This document shows positions 1 to 7,106 of a DNA stretch of 12,441 nucleotides, piece after piece. Numbering within the stretch: position 1 is the first letter of the stretch; every line of letters starts with the position of its first letter. The notes beneath the pieces are model-generated. The model was not told the DNA's origin. It saw nothing but the letters and a program-made list of their open reading frames with translations, and ran no database searches. Origin of the DNA: Acidobacteriota bacterium (GTDB lineage: Bacteria > Acidobacteriota > Terriglobia > Terriglobales > Acidobacteriaceae); contig JAJXXN010000282.1 of assembly GCA_021781075.1 (NCBI GenBank), positions 1 through 12,441 of the forward strand, in the 5' to 3' direction. The translations under genes and the position numbers were made by a program.

Positions 1-161
1 ACGTGCGCGCCGCCAACAAGGGCCCGCTGCCCGACATCGAGCTCACCCACATCTACGAGCGCATCATCGACGTCATGCGCGCCCTTCAACGCAATGAGCT
101 TGCCTCCGAGCGCAAAGCCCATCCTGCCCAGCCGCAAGGCCATACGGAGAAACAATCATGA
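1..161 (+). CDS. aroQ: Chorismate mutase, AroQ type (3' end only)
   Basis: This is the C-terminal end of a reading frame that enters the window from the left (first complete codon at position 3) and stops at TGA 159-161. About 52 residues are visible. The stretch NKGPLPDIELTHIYERIIDV followed by MRALQR looks like the last helix of the all-helical AroQ chorismate mutase fold, where a 'GPL' loop precedes an 'I(Y/F)xxII' helix. The tail after it is polar and probably disordered. Chorismate mutase converts chorismate to prephenate, the branch point to Phe and Tyr. The stop overlaps the aroF start as ATGA, so the two genes are probably translationally coupled. No prephenate dehydratase domain follows, so this is not a PheA fusion at its C-terminus. 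The N-terminal part lies outside the window and could carry another domain. The call rests on a short match plus the aroF context. Confidence 0.72.
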   Translation, partial: VRAANKGPLPDIELTHIYERIIDVMRALQRNELASERKAHPAQPQGHTEKQS

Positions 162-1174
162 TAGTTGCGATGCAGGAGTTTGCCACCGAGGAACAAATCG
201 ACACCGTCATTGAGAAGATGGTGGAGCACGGCGTCAACGTCCACCGCACCACCGGCGCCTCGCAGTCCATCCTCGCCGGCGTCGGGCCCACGCAAACCAT
301 CGACCTCACTGTCTTTGAGCAGATGCCAGGCGTCATGTACGTGCACCGCATCAGCTCGCCCTACAAGCTTGCCGGCCGCGGCTTCCGCCCGCAGGGAACC
401 ATCATCAGATTTGAGAATGGCGTGGAGATCGGCGGACGCGAAGTCGTCGTCATGGCCGGCCCATGCTCCATTGAGAACGAGGCTCAGATCCACGAGACCG
501 CCCGCCGTGTCAAAGCCGCCGGCGGAAAATTCCTGCGTGGCGGGGCTTTCAAGCCCCGCTCCTCGCCCTACGCATTCCAAGGCCTCGGCATCCCCGGCCT
601 CAAGCTGATGCATGAGGCAGCCCGCGCCAATGGCCTGCTGACGGTGAGTGAGGTCATGGAGATCTCGCAGATTGACTCCATGCTCCCCTACACCGACCTC
701 TTCCAGGTCGGCGCGCGCAACATGCAGAACTTCAACCTGCTGCGTGAACTTGGGCACTTGCGCAAGCCCATCCTGCTCAAACGCGGCATTGCCGGCACCA
801 TCGAGGAGCTGCTGCTATCGAGCGAATACATCCTCGCCGGCGGCAACTACGACGTGCTGCTTTGCGAGCGCGGCATCCGCACCTACGAGACGGCGACCCG
901 CAACACCATGGACATTTCCGCCATTCCCATGCTGCACAAGCTCTCGCACCTGCCCGTCATCGCAGACCCCTCCCACGGCACCGGCAAGCGCGACATGGTC
1001 ATCCCCATGGCGCTTGCCTCCGTCGCCGCGGGCGCCGACGCGCTCATCGTGGAAGTACACCCCAATGCCGACAAAGCCGCCAGCGACGCCGCACAAACAC
1101 TTTACCTTGAGCAATTCGAGGAGATGATGAGGGTGGTTGCCGCGGTAGCCAAGTCGGTTGGGCGAAGTATTTAG
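158..1174 (+). CDS. aroF: 3-deoxy-7-phosphoheptulonate (DAHP) synthase, type I-beta with N-terminal FL regulatory domain
   Basis: This 338-residue protein catalyses the first step of the shikimate pathway, condensing phosphoenolpyruvate with erythrose 4-phosphate in the cytosol. Residues 1-~70 form the ferredoxin-like (FL) regulatory domain seen in the Thermotoga maritima enzyme, where it mediates Tyr/Phe feedback inhibition. The barrel follows, with GPCS (101-104), KPRSSPYAFQG (132-142), LLKRG (206-210), CERGIRTYE (236-244) and ADPSHGTGKR (269-278). The metal ligands of the family appear as C103, H273, E299 and D310, each one residue later than in T. maritima as I recall it. All catalytic motifs are intact and the length is normal. 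The ATG at 158 overlaps the upstream stop (ATGA). A later in-frame ATG (170, M5) exists, but the junction favours the first. Translational coupling to aroQ suggests joint control. An intrinsic terminator follows at 1198-1221, so the operon now ends here. The gene name follows the T. maritima usage; aroG is also used for such enzymes. Confidence 0.95.
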   Translation: MIVAMQEFATEEQIDTVIEKMVEHGVNVHRTTGASQSILAGVGPTQTIDLTVFEQMPGVMYVHRISSPYKLAGRGFRPQGTIIRFENGVEIGGREVVVMAGPCSIENEAQIHETARRVKAAGGKFLRGGAFKPRSSPYAFQGLGIPGLKLMHEAARANGLLTVSEVMEISQIDSMLPYTDLFQVGARNMQNFNLLRELGHLRKPILLKRGIAGTIEELLLSSEYILAGGNYDVLLCERGIRTYETATRNTMDISAIPMLHKLSHLPVIADPSHGTGKRDMVIPMALASVAAGADALIVEVHPNADKAASDAAQTLYLEQFEEMMRVVAAVAKSVGRSI

Positions 1175-1197
1175 ATAACAAGCCTGGCGAAATGAAA

Positions 1198-1221
1198 AAG
1201 GCTGGGGCACGCTCCAGCCTT
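1198..1221 (+). terminator. Intrinsic terminator after aroF
   Basis: AAGGCTGG (1198-1205) pairs with CCAGCCTT (1214-1221). The stem extends inward by a G-T and a G-C pair, leaving a CACG loop. The left arm is preceded by an A-run and the right arm is followed by the T-rich TGTCGTTTGTT. It lies 24 nt past the aroF stop. The A-run on the left could also let it act on the convergent acyltransferase transcript coming from the right, so it may be bidirectional. Confidence 0.7.
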
Positions 1222-1301
1222 GTCGTTTGTTAGCTCGATACGTGCAGTGCATGACTGGCTGATTTCCAATGGTTTGTTTCCACTGCTCCTGCCGATGTGT
1301 C

Positions 1302-2423
1302 TTACACAGCTTCCTTTGTCACATGACCCAGCGAGGGGACCTTTCGATCCTTCCATCGCAAAATTCTCGATTCCATACCATACCAAAGTGCATAGGCGAC
1401 CGCAAAACTAGCCAGCAATCCAAGTGAAGATGCAGTGAAGGCATTCCATCGTCTGCTTAGGTGCCAGTCACCGACCATCTGCTGTGTGAGCCTGTAACAC
1501 GGAAAATGGCAAAGATACAAACTGTAGCTCACCATGCCGATAGAACGCAGTGGTTTCCATCGAAAGAAACTGATGTACCACTTTAAACTTCCTGAATGCC
1601 TTACCAGCGCATATACTACAAGTGCAAAACTCAAATCAGTCAGAGATAGCCCCCATGACCTGACCACATAACTAGTCGGCCAGCCACCTAGTTTAATCCA
1701 TATCATGACGGTTGTAAACCCCGCAATGATGGTTGCAATGTCAAACATACGGTCGCTAATCATCCATGCCGCGGGATTTTTTGCACGTTCAGTTATTACT
1801 ATCGCAATCAAGGAGCCATAAGCCAAAGCATCCATGCGACAATAAAATGTATAAATCTCCACATAATGCAAGGCGCTTTCAGGCGCAAACCATCTGAATA
1901 TCGGTGCCAAGATGAACATAAGGCCAAGTGTCAAATAAAATATGCTCTTCGATGCATATCTCACTACAGGCGCCCATATTGTGTAGTATATTTCTTCGAC
2001 TGAAAGCGACCACATCACACCCAATCCCGGAATAACGAATGAAGGTAATATTCCGATATAGGCTGTAAAACGATCAACTTGCGGAATCAAACTTGTGTAA
2101 TAAAAAATGTATTGAGTCCAATATTCGGGTTTGCCCGCATGTCCTACAGCAAGTGAATATCCTAAATATATGAATAGGAAAAGCATATTTGGAGGTAGAA
2201 TTCGCAATGCACGGCGCGCATAAAACACACGGAAATAGTGTTTATCCGCTTGCATTTGTATAAGTATTGTAGTGATAAGAAATCCTGACAATACGAAAAA
2301 CAGGTCAACACCAAGCCAGCCAGCAACTAGAAAACGCAAGTATCGACCCCAAAGCATGGTGTGGTAACCAATCACCGCCAGAACCGCTAGCGCGCGCAAC
2401 CCATCCAGCTCTTTGATTCTCAT
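1302..2423 (-). CDS. Acyltransferase family 3 (OafA/YrhL-like) membrane protein
   Basis: This is an integral membrane acyltransferase that would transfer an acyl group, often O-acetyl, to a sugar of an exported glycan at the inner membrane. Numbered from the ATG at 2423 it has 373 residues and about ten hydrophobic segments. The family hallmarks are all present: an N-terminal RIKELDGLRAL segment leading to the expected catalytic His (H21), GWLGVDLFFVLSGFLI (35-50), RRALRILPP (70-78), WSLSVEEIYY (138-147), RMDALAYG (196-203) and SYSLYLCHFP (299-308). There is no SGNH extension. An in-frame GTG at 2447 would add eight residues. I prefer the ATG because homologues usually begin right at MRIKELDGLRA, and because a TATAAT at 2462-2467 would place the transcript start almost on top of the GTG. 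The SD for the ATG (GAGG, 12 nt away) is loosely placed. G+C is low: 24 of 60 in 1801-1860. It converges on aroF. The acceptor substrate cannot be read from sequence. Confidence 0.9.
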   Translation of the reverse strand: MRIKELDGLRALAVLAVIGYHTMLWGRYLRFLVAGWLGVDLFFVLSGFLITTILIQMQADKHYFRVFYARRALRILPPNMLFLFIYLGYSLAVGHAGKPEYWTQYIFYYTSLIPQVDRFTAYIGILPSFVIPGLGVMWSLSVEEIYYTIWAPVVRYASKSIFYLTLGLMFILAPIFRWFAPESALHYVEIYTFYCRMDALAYGSLIAIVITERAKNPAAWMISDRMFDIATIIAGFTTVMIWIKLGGWPTSYVVRSWGLSLTDLSFALVVYALVRHSGSLKWYISFFRWKPLRSIGMVSYSLYLCHFPCYRLTQQMVGDWHLSRRWNAFTASSLGLLASFAVAYALWYGMESRILRWKDRKVPSLGHVTKEAV

Positions 2424-2461
2424 TGCAGCGATTGACCTCGATTCCACCGGACTTCTTTTGC

Positions 2462-2467
2462 ATTATA
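2462..2467 (-). promoter_or_regulatory. Possible -10 box for the acyltransferase gene
   Basis: On the - strand this reads TATAAT, a perfect sigma-70 -10 hexamer, about 39 nt upstream of the ATG at 2423. No good -35 hexamer stands 16-18 nt before it and there is no TGn extension, so this is a weak call. A GAGGAG/CTCCTC inverted repeat (2471-2476 and 2487-2492) occupies the spacer region on its upstream side. Confidence 0.25.
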
Positions 2468-2583
2468 TAAGAGGAGTGTGAATTGCCTCCTCGAATGCAT
2501 CACTCCCAAAAAATACCTTCTCATTCAAGCTCATGCTAGTAAATTCCCAGATAACCCGCATCTCACGGCTGTACACTGCTCAC

Positions 2584-2634
2584 AAGCTACGCCGTATCAC
2601 TGTTCTCGGCACGGGCCTTCTTCGCTTCTCCGCA
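2584..2634 (+). pseudogene. Possible remnant of a tyrA 5' end (start lost, truncated)
   Basis: Read on the + strand in frame, this stretch encodes KLRRITVLGTGLLRFSA. The intact TyrA at 7107 begins MLRRISILGTGLLGASA. Aligned codon by codon without gaps, I count about 37 of 51 identical bases; several mismatches are silent third-position changes (CGC/CGT, ACA/ACG, CTG/CTT, CTC/CTT, GCC/GCA). The start codon position is AAG instead of ATG. Similarity stops after about 17 codons. The frame stays open to 3018, but that is opposite the glycosyltransferase gene and looks unrelated to TyrA. It has the same orientation as tyrA and lies downstream of aroF, as expected for a relic of an ancestral aroF-tyrA arrangement. 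The match covers a Rossmann GxGxxG region and is short, so convergence with another dinucleotide-binding fragment or chance cannot be excluded. Confidence 0.45.
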
Positions 2635-2688
2635 AATAGTCCTCTTGATGGTGGAAACCATTCAAATGTTTGCATTGCATTTGAGACA

Positions 2689-4296
2689 TCAATGCATGCC
2701 CGGCGCCAATTGAGGCGTGCGATCGCTTGCGTAACAGGGCGAGTTGAACACGGTGGCAATGTCGGAGGCCCTCACCGTGTTCTCTTTGCCCTGCGGAACC
2801 AGAATCAGGTGATGAACGCCCGCCTTGGCATCGCCAACCTCACACAACACACGATAGTTGCGAATTGCGGATTGCAATGTTTCATCACCCCAAAGCGAGA
2901 TACCCCTGTAACCGCTCACCTCAAAACCCTTGCCATCAACGCTATCTGCGCCTGTGAATATAATCAGATCGTATCCGCCAGCCTGTACCGTTTGCGTCAC
3001 TTCCCAAGGCTTCCATAATCCTTTTATTTGAAACTCGTGATAGGCAAATGCATCCAGCAACTGCGGCTTCCGGCTGTTGATTTCCAAATACGAAATATCG
3101 GAGAGCATTGTCCAATCATGGATAGGCTTTGTATTGAGTGAAGCGGGAAGGTCGTGGAAGATTATCTTGCGTTGATGAAAGGCCAGCAAAATCCCCAAAA
3201 GACCTAAAACCATGTACGTGACCTTGAATGGTCCTTTGCTTTGCTCCAGCCACAAAAGAGCCGGGGGAATAAAAACCAGACTCAACCAGTAGGGCAGGAT
3301 CAAATAATTTGTCCCGGCGCCTGCATTGACTAATCCGATCAGGCCAAATGCCCAAGCCGCCAGCGTAACCAACAGGGGAGTCCTGTAGCGTGGCGACTTT
3401 ATGGACAGGAGCATCCCCAGTGCAGCTATAGACAAGGGGATCAGGGCGATTTGATTGGTTCGCAAAAGGTTCAAGATTGAAATTGGCAATGTGGACCAAT
3501 TTTTTATGACTTGCCCCAAGGCACTGTAGTTTTCATAGATGGGTTCATGCCGCAACCATATGAAACACATAATTATTGCGCTCAGTGGCAATGCGCCCAC
3601 TGCAGTTAAAGCAACCTTCCGCGGTTTCTTTTCCAGCAGGATGCAAATCAGCAGCGCGAAAAATAATGGCGCTGTGCTCTGCTTGCATAAAAAGGAGACT
3701 GAGGCAAGAACCCCTGCTAAAAATGGCTGCAAGTTTGTATGGTGCTCGTCCAAACTGAGCATCAGTGCGCAGGTGAAGAAAAAAATGGACAGCATGTCTG
3801 GTCTTGCACTCGTTGTCCACCCTTCAGCCCAAATGCAACCAAACCCCATGATCAAAACCAGAATGGATAAAAATCGCAGCCTCTCCAGCAAAAAAGCCAT
3901 TCGCGCCAATATCACCAAGCTTGCAGCAAATGCAATCAGGCTAAGAGCGCGGAATGCAACTGTGGTTATAAAAATATCGCCCTTGAAAATCCAGGTGGTT
4001 GTGGCTCCAATCAGGTAATACAACGGCCCATACCATTCACCATTCCATGGAAAATTAAACGGATGCGAGTATAGATGGCCTGTTTGTAAAATTGTAAGGA
4101 ACGCATAAACATTCGCTCCCTCAGGAAACGTTGTGTCGTTATGGACCATTAGCAAATGGAGGGCTATCCATAATTTCATAATCGCCACATACAGGAACGG
4201 CAAGATCAAAAATCCAAGTGCCAGCCTTTTACCCCATGGCCTTTCAATCATCCTAGTTGTCTTTCCATCCGCATCAAACACAGTGCGCTTGGCCAT
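2689..4296 (-). CDS. Polytopic membrane glycosyltransferase, GT39/PMT_2-like
   Basis: This is a multi-spanning inner-membrane protein of the class that takes a sugar from a polyprenyl-phosphate donor and transfers it on the periplasmic side. From the ATG at 4296 it has 535 residues: a short cytoplasmic N-terminus, about ten membrane segments to roughly residue 380, then a soluble, probably periplasmic C-terminal domain. Visible features are FPEGAN (57-62) in the first large periplasmic loop, where this superfamily keeps an essential acidic residue, NGEWYGPLYY (85-94), SARPDML (163-169) and FLCKQSTAPLFF (202-213). An in-frame ATG at 4350 would add 18 basic residues, but it lacks an SD. The ATG at 4296 has GGGGAGAAGAG just upstream, so I chose it. 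The gene is on the same strand as the acyltransferase but 266 nt upstream of it, so cotranscription is uncertain. It is divergent from the GT2 fusion. The exact family and the sugar are not determinable here. Confidence 0.8.
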   Translation of the reverse strand: MAKRTVFDADGKTTRMIERPWGKRLALGFLILPFLYVAIMKLWIALHLLMVHNDTTFPEGANVYAFLTILQTGHLYSHPFNFPWNGEWYGPLYYLIGATTTWIFKGDIFITTVAFRALSLIAFAASLVILARMAFLLERLRFLSILVLIMGFGCIWAEGWTTSARPDMLSIFFFTCALMLSLDEHHTNLQPFLAGVLASVSFLCKQSTAPLFFALLICILLEKKPRKVALTAVGALPLSAIIMCFIWLRHEPIYENYSALGQVIKNWSTLPISILNLLRTNQIALIPLSIAALGMLLSIKSPRYRTPLLVTLAAWAFGLIGLVNAGAGTNYLILPYWLSLVFIPPALLWLEQSKGPFKVTYMVLGLLGILLAFHQRKIIFHDLPASLNTKPIHDWTMLSDISYLEINSRKPQLLDAFAYHEFQIKGLWKPWEVTQTVQAGGYDLIIFTGADSVDGKGFEVSGYRGISLWGDETLQSAIRNYRVLCEVGDAKAGVHHLILVPQGKENTVRASDIATVFNSPCYASDRTPQLAPGMH

Positions 4297-4461
4297 ACGA
4301 TACTCTTCTCCCCACCGACGTAAAAAATTTCCGCGGCTCCGCCTTGGCATGTGAAATTAAGGTTCAGTGTGTTGCGGGTGATGTTTGAATAGCCGGGCGA
4401 ATGCTGATGAATACATCCTACAATAGGCGTGGATCATCGCAAGTTGAATCGTTTGGCATCT

Positions 4462-4490
4462 TGTTGACCATTGTGGGCAGCGGATACAAT
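4462..4490 (+). promoter_or_regulatory. Candidate promoter for the methyltransferase-GT2 gene
   Basis: TACAAT (4485-4490) resembles a -10 box. Upstream, TTGACC (4464-4469) is a good -35 but only 15 nt away; TGTTGA (4462-4467) gives a 17-nt spacer with a weaker match. It sits about 100 nt before the GTG start at 4593, in the divergent gap between two glycan genes. The rest of that gap (4297-4592) shows no gene I can support. Confidence 0.3.
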
Positions 4491-4592
4491 CATGTGGTGG
4501 TTGCGGTATTGCACTCTGAAAAATGTTGAGTGATTATCAGCGGCTCCACGCACTGCATCACGATTAGGGGATGAGGCACTGGCCACATCACT

Positions 4593-6155
4593 GTGCCGCA
4601 ATGTGCAACCCACGAACTGTTTATCAACCCACCGGAGTGTGCTGGTATCTCTCTCGAACTCAACCTTCAGATGATGGAACGCGGTCGTGAATCCTATTGG
4701 CTGCGCTACCCCGGCACATCGCCAGTCAAACTTCACTGGCGTGCGCTTGCTGTACGGCACTCATTTCATGTATTGCCGGGCGAGCGGATACTCGAGTTAG
4801 GTGCCGGAAGTGGCTTGTGGGCTGAGCAACTGACCTCAGTTCTGAAGGGCCGCAACCCGATCACCGCGGCAGTTTTTGATGAATCATTCTTGAAAGATCA
4901 CAAGCCGCTGACCAATGTCGAGTTTGTGCACGTCAAGGATCTTGCACGAGATTTGCCCGATGGAAGTTTTGACTACATTGTTGGTACAGGCATTCTCTGT
5001 CATGACCTTTATGCACAAAACCTTCAGGTTCTTTACCGCCTTTTGAAGCCTGGGGGGCAGATTCTCTTCTTTGAGGCCAATTACTGGAATCCGCAGGTAT
5101 TTCTAAAAAATCTCATTCGTCCCCTTGGGCGTTGGGCTGGAAATGCAAAATGCCAAATCGGCCTGCGGAAGTACGTCCTGATGAAGGTTGCCTCGCAGCA
5201 GGGTTTTGTTGACATTGACATCATCCCGTACGACATCGTGCACCCCCGCACACCACGGTTTCTTCTCCGCGCTCTTCGCTCACTTGCCTTCATCCTTGAA
5301 CACGCACCTGGCATCAAGGACCTTTGCGGAACCCTCTACATCTGGGCCAAAAAACCTGGTGATGAGAATGCGATCCGGCCCAAAGGCTCGCTCGCGGAAC
5401 ATCAGTCTCTCTTCGGTTCGACCTCATTTGTCATTCCATGCCACAACGAAGAGATGAATGTGGGGCCCCTCACCGACGCAATTTTGCGTTACTACCGCCC
5501 ATATGTTCACGAGATACTCATCGTCAACGACAACAGTCGCGACCGTACTGCCGAAGTAACAAAACAGATTGCACTCACTGAGCCCACTGTCAAACTCGTG
5601 GACCGCAAGCCGCCGAATGGTGTTGGACGTGCCCTCCGCGATGGATACGCCGCCGCGACAGGCCGTTATGTTCTCACCATGGATTGCGACTTCCTGCAAA
5701 TCCTGCCTGAATTTCGTGATCTCTTTGATGCCGTTGCCAACGGTTATGATGGCGCCATCGGCAGCCGGTTCTCACAAGAGTCGCTGCTTATCAACTATCC
5801 CTTCATTAAAATCCTTTGCAACCGCGGTTTTCATCTTCTGGCGAACATACTTCTTCCCAAGCGCATGCGCGATGTCTCCAACAATCTCAAACTCTATCGC
5901 GCCGAGATTTTTAAATCCATTGAGATTAACCAGCCAGGCTTTGCCGCCAACGCGGAAACAGGCCTCAAGCCGCTTTTAAGCGGATACAAAATTGCCGAAG
6001 TGCCGATTTCGTGGATCAACCGCACCATTGATATGGGGGTCTCTTCATTCCATATCCGCAAGGTTGCACCCGGATATGCAAGGGCGCTGGCGCGGGTAGT
6101 TTGGGACGCCTGGTTGAACAGCAAAAAAAATTCAGACCCCGGGAGGCAGGCTTGA
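4593..6155 (+). CDS. Class I SAM methyltransferase fused to a GT2 (polyprenyl-phosphate mannosyltransferase/DPM1-like) domain
   Basis: This is a 520-residue two-domain protein. Residues ~60-255 form a SAM-dependent methyltransferase: motif I ILELGAGSG (66-74), FDYIVGTG (126-133) and the post-motif stretch LLKPGGQILFFE (150-161). Residues ~276-500 form a GT-A glycosyltransferase of family 2: VIPCHNEE (280-287), VNDNSRDRT (311-319), the metal-binding DxD as DCD (364-366) and AIGSRF (388-393). This layout is closest to dolichyl- or polyprenyl-phosphate sugar synthases, which load a nucleotide sugar onto a lipid carrier on the cytoplasmic face. I see no C-terminal membrane helices, unlike the ArnC/GtrB group. 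The frame cannot extend upstream (TGA at 4572). The GTG at 4593 has no clear SD; ATGs at 4671 and 4674 are alternatives that keep both domains. It is followed by a second methyltransferase overlapping by one base. A role in building a modified lipid-linked sugar is inferred. Confidence 0.82.
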   Translation: MPQCATHELFINPPECAGISLELNLQMMERGRESYWLRYPGTSPVKLHWRALAVRHSFHVLPGERILELGAGSGLWAEQLTSVLKGRNPITAAVFDESFLKDHKPLTNVEFVHVKDLARDLPDGSFDYIVGTGILCHDLYAQNLQVLYRLLKPGGQILFFEANYWNPQVFLKNLIRPLGRWAGNAKCQIGLRKYVLMKVASQQGFVDIDIIPYDIVHPRTPRFLLRALRSLAFILEHAPGIKDLCGTLYIWAKKPGDENAIRPKGSLAEHQSLFGSTSFVIPCHNEEMNVGPLTDAILRYYRPYVHEILIVNDNSRDRTAEVTKQIALTEPTVKLVDRKPPNGVGRALRDGYAAATGRYVLTMDCDFLQILPEFRDLFDAVANGYDGAIGSRFSQESLLINYPFIKILCNRGFHLLANILLPKRMRDVSNNLKLYRAEIFKSIEINQPGFAANAETGLKPLLSGYKIAEVPISWINRTIDMGVSSFHIRKVAPGYARALARVVWDAWLNSKKNSDPGRQA

Positions 6156-7048
6156 TGTTGCAATGTCTTGTCTGCGGTGGAGCCGCTCTCAGCGTTTATT
6201 TCGATGATGCTGAGGATTCTATTGATGTGACTGCCATTGGCTCATCCCGCACGATACTTTCGCCGGGCAAAATCATGCGATGCAAAACATGCGGCTTTGC
6301 TTTCCGTCAGAACCGTTTTGATGAGCTTCAAATTGCGGATCTATACCGCAAGATGGACACGAAGGTTTATCAGGCTGAGTTCAACGGCCGTATTCGAACA
6401 GCAGAAAACCATCTACGCATCGTCACAAGACATCTGCCAAGCAACACTTCCCCCGGCGCAATTCTCGATGTTGGTTGTGCCTCCGGCCTTTTTCTTGACA
6501 AGGCGCTCGATGCGGGATGGACTGTTGTCGGCCTTGAACCTTCCGAGGTGCTTTACCGGCAGGCAGTTGAAAGAATTGGCAACCGCGGGACCGTGCTTCC
6601 TTTCATGCTAGAAGAAGCCGACTTCAATGGAAAACTCTTCGATGCCATCACACTTTGGGATGTGCTTGAGCATGTCGTCGATCCTGTGAATTTTCTGCGC
6701 AGAATTCATGAACATCTCAAACCCGACGGATGTCTCTTTCTGAACGTACCTGATTTGGATAGCATCGAGGCTCGTTTATTGGGCCGACGCTGGCCATTGC
6801 TTTTGCCTGAACATTTAAATTACTTTACCCGTTCCAGTATCCGCCTCTGTGCCGAAAAGTGCCAATTCAAATTGATTCGTTTTGGGCGGCGGAGATCTTA
6901 TTTTTCACTTCAATATGTTTTCTATCGGCTTTCTCAGCATAATTTTCCCGCAGCCAATTTCCTCCATCGATTATCCAAGTCATGGATCGGCAAAATTGTG
7001 ATCCCAGTTTCTTTGGGCGAAACATGGGCGGTTCTTCAACGCCAATGA
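6155..7048 (+). CDS. Zinc-ribbon class I SAM-dependent methyltransferase
   Basis: This is a 297-residue methyltransferase with an N-terminal zinc ribbon: CLVC (C4, C7) and CKTC (C43, C46), separated by 35 residues. The SAM domain follows with motif I ILDVGCASG (103-111), the acidic motif II region GLEPS (126-130), LWDVLEHVVDP (168-178) and LKPDGCLFLNVPD (188-200). A RRWPLLLPEHLNYFT segment (211-225) is typical of sugar- and surface-polysaccharide-associated members of this family. I place the start at 6155, where the ATG shares its A with the preceding TGA (TGATG) and is preceded by GGGAGG at 6141-6146. An upstream ATG (6101) would lie inside the fusion gene. It is therefore almost certainly coupled to the fusion gene and works in the same pathway, probably methylating a nucleotide- or lipid-linked sugar; the substrate is unknown. 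tyrA begins 58 nt further on with no terminator between. Confidence 0.87.
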   Translation: MLQCLVCGGAALSVYFDDAEDSIDVTAIGSSRTILSPGKIMRCKTCGFAFRQNRFDELQIADLYRKMDTKVYQAEFNGRIRTAENHLRIVTRHLPSNTSPGAILDVGCASGLFLDKALDAGWTVVGLEPSEVLYRQAVERIGNRGTVLPFMLEEADFNGKLFDAITLWDVLEHVVDPVNFLRRIHEHLKPDGCLFLNVPDLDSIEARLLGRRWPLLLPEHLNYFTRSSIRLCAEKCQFKLIRFGRRRSYFSLQYVFYRLSQHNFPAANFLHRLSKSWIGKIVIPVSLGETWAVLQRQ

Positions 7049-7106
7049 AATTGAACTTATTATGATCGCACTCCACAAACCATTCGCCCATGGGGTACTC
7101 TAAATC

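Noticed and set aside
86..757. Open frame on the - strand (223 codons) opposite aroF
   Set aside because: It is the complement of the well-supported DAHP synthase gene, and its low-complexity translation resembles no family.
2648..2684. Two small inverted repeats just past the GT39-like gene stop (ATGGT-GGAA-ACCAT and TCAAATG...CATTTGA)
   Set aside because: The stems are short and A+T-rich with no T-run on the - strand side, so neither qualifies as an intrinsic terminator.
2533..3018. Open frame on the + strand (161 codons) containing the tyrA-like stretch
   Set aside because: Only about 17 codons (2584-2634) resemble TyrA. The rest runs antisense to the glycosyltransferase gene and looks non-coding, so it is not annotated as a gene.
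3539..4018. Open frame on the + strand (159 codons) inside the GT39-like gene region
   Set aside because: It is antisense to a membrane protein gene, and its Lys/Ser-rich translation has no domain.
4434..4760. Open frame on the - strand in the divergent gap at 4351-4592
   Set aside because: It overlaps the start of the methyltransferase-GT2 gene and has no SD or recognisable motif; the gap is better read as a promoter region.
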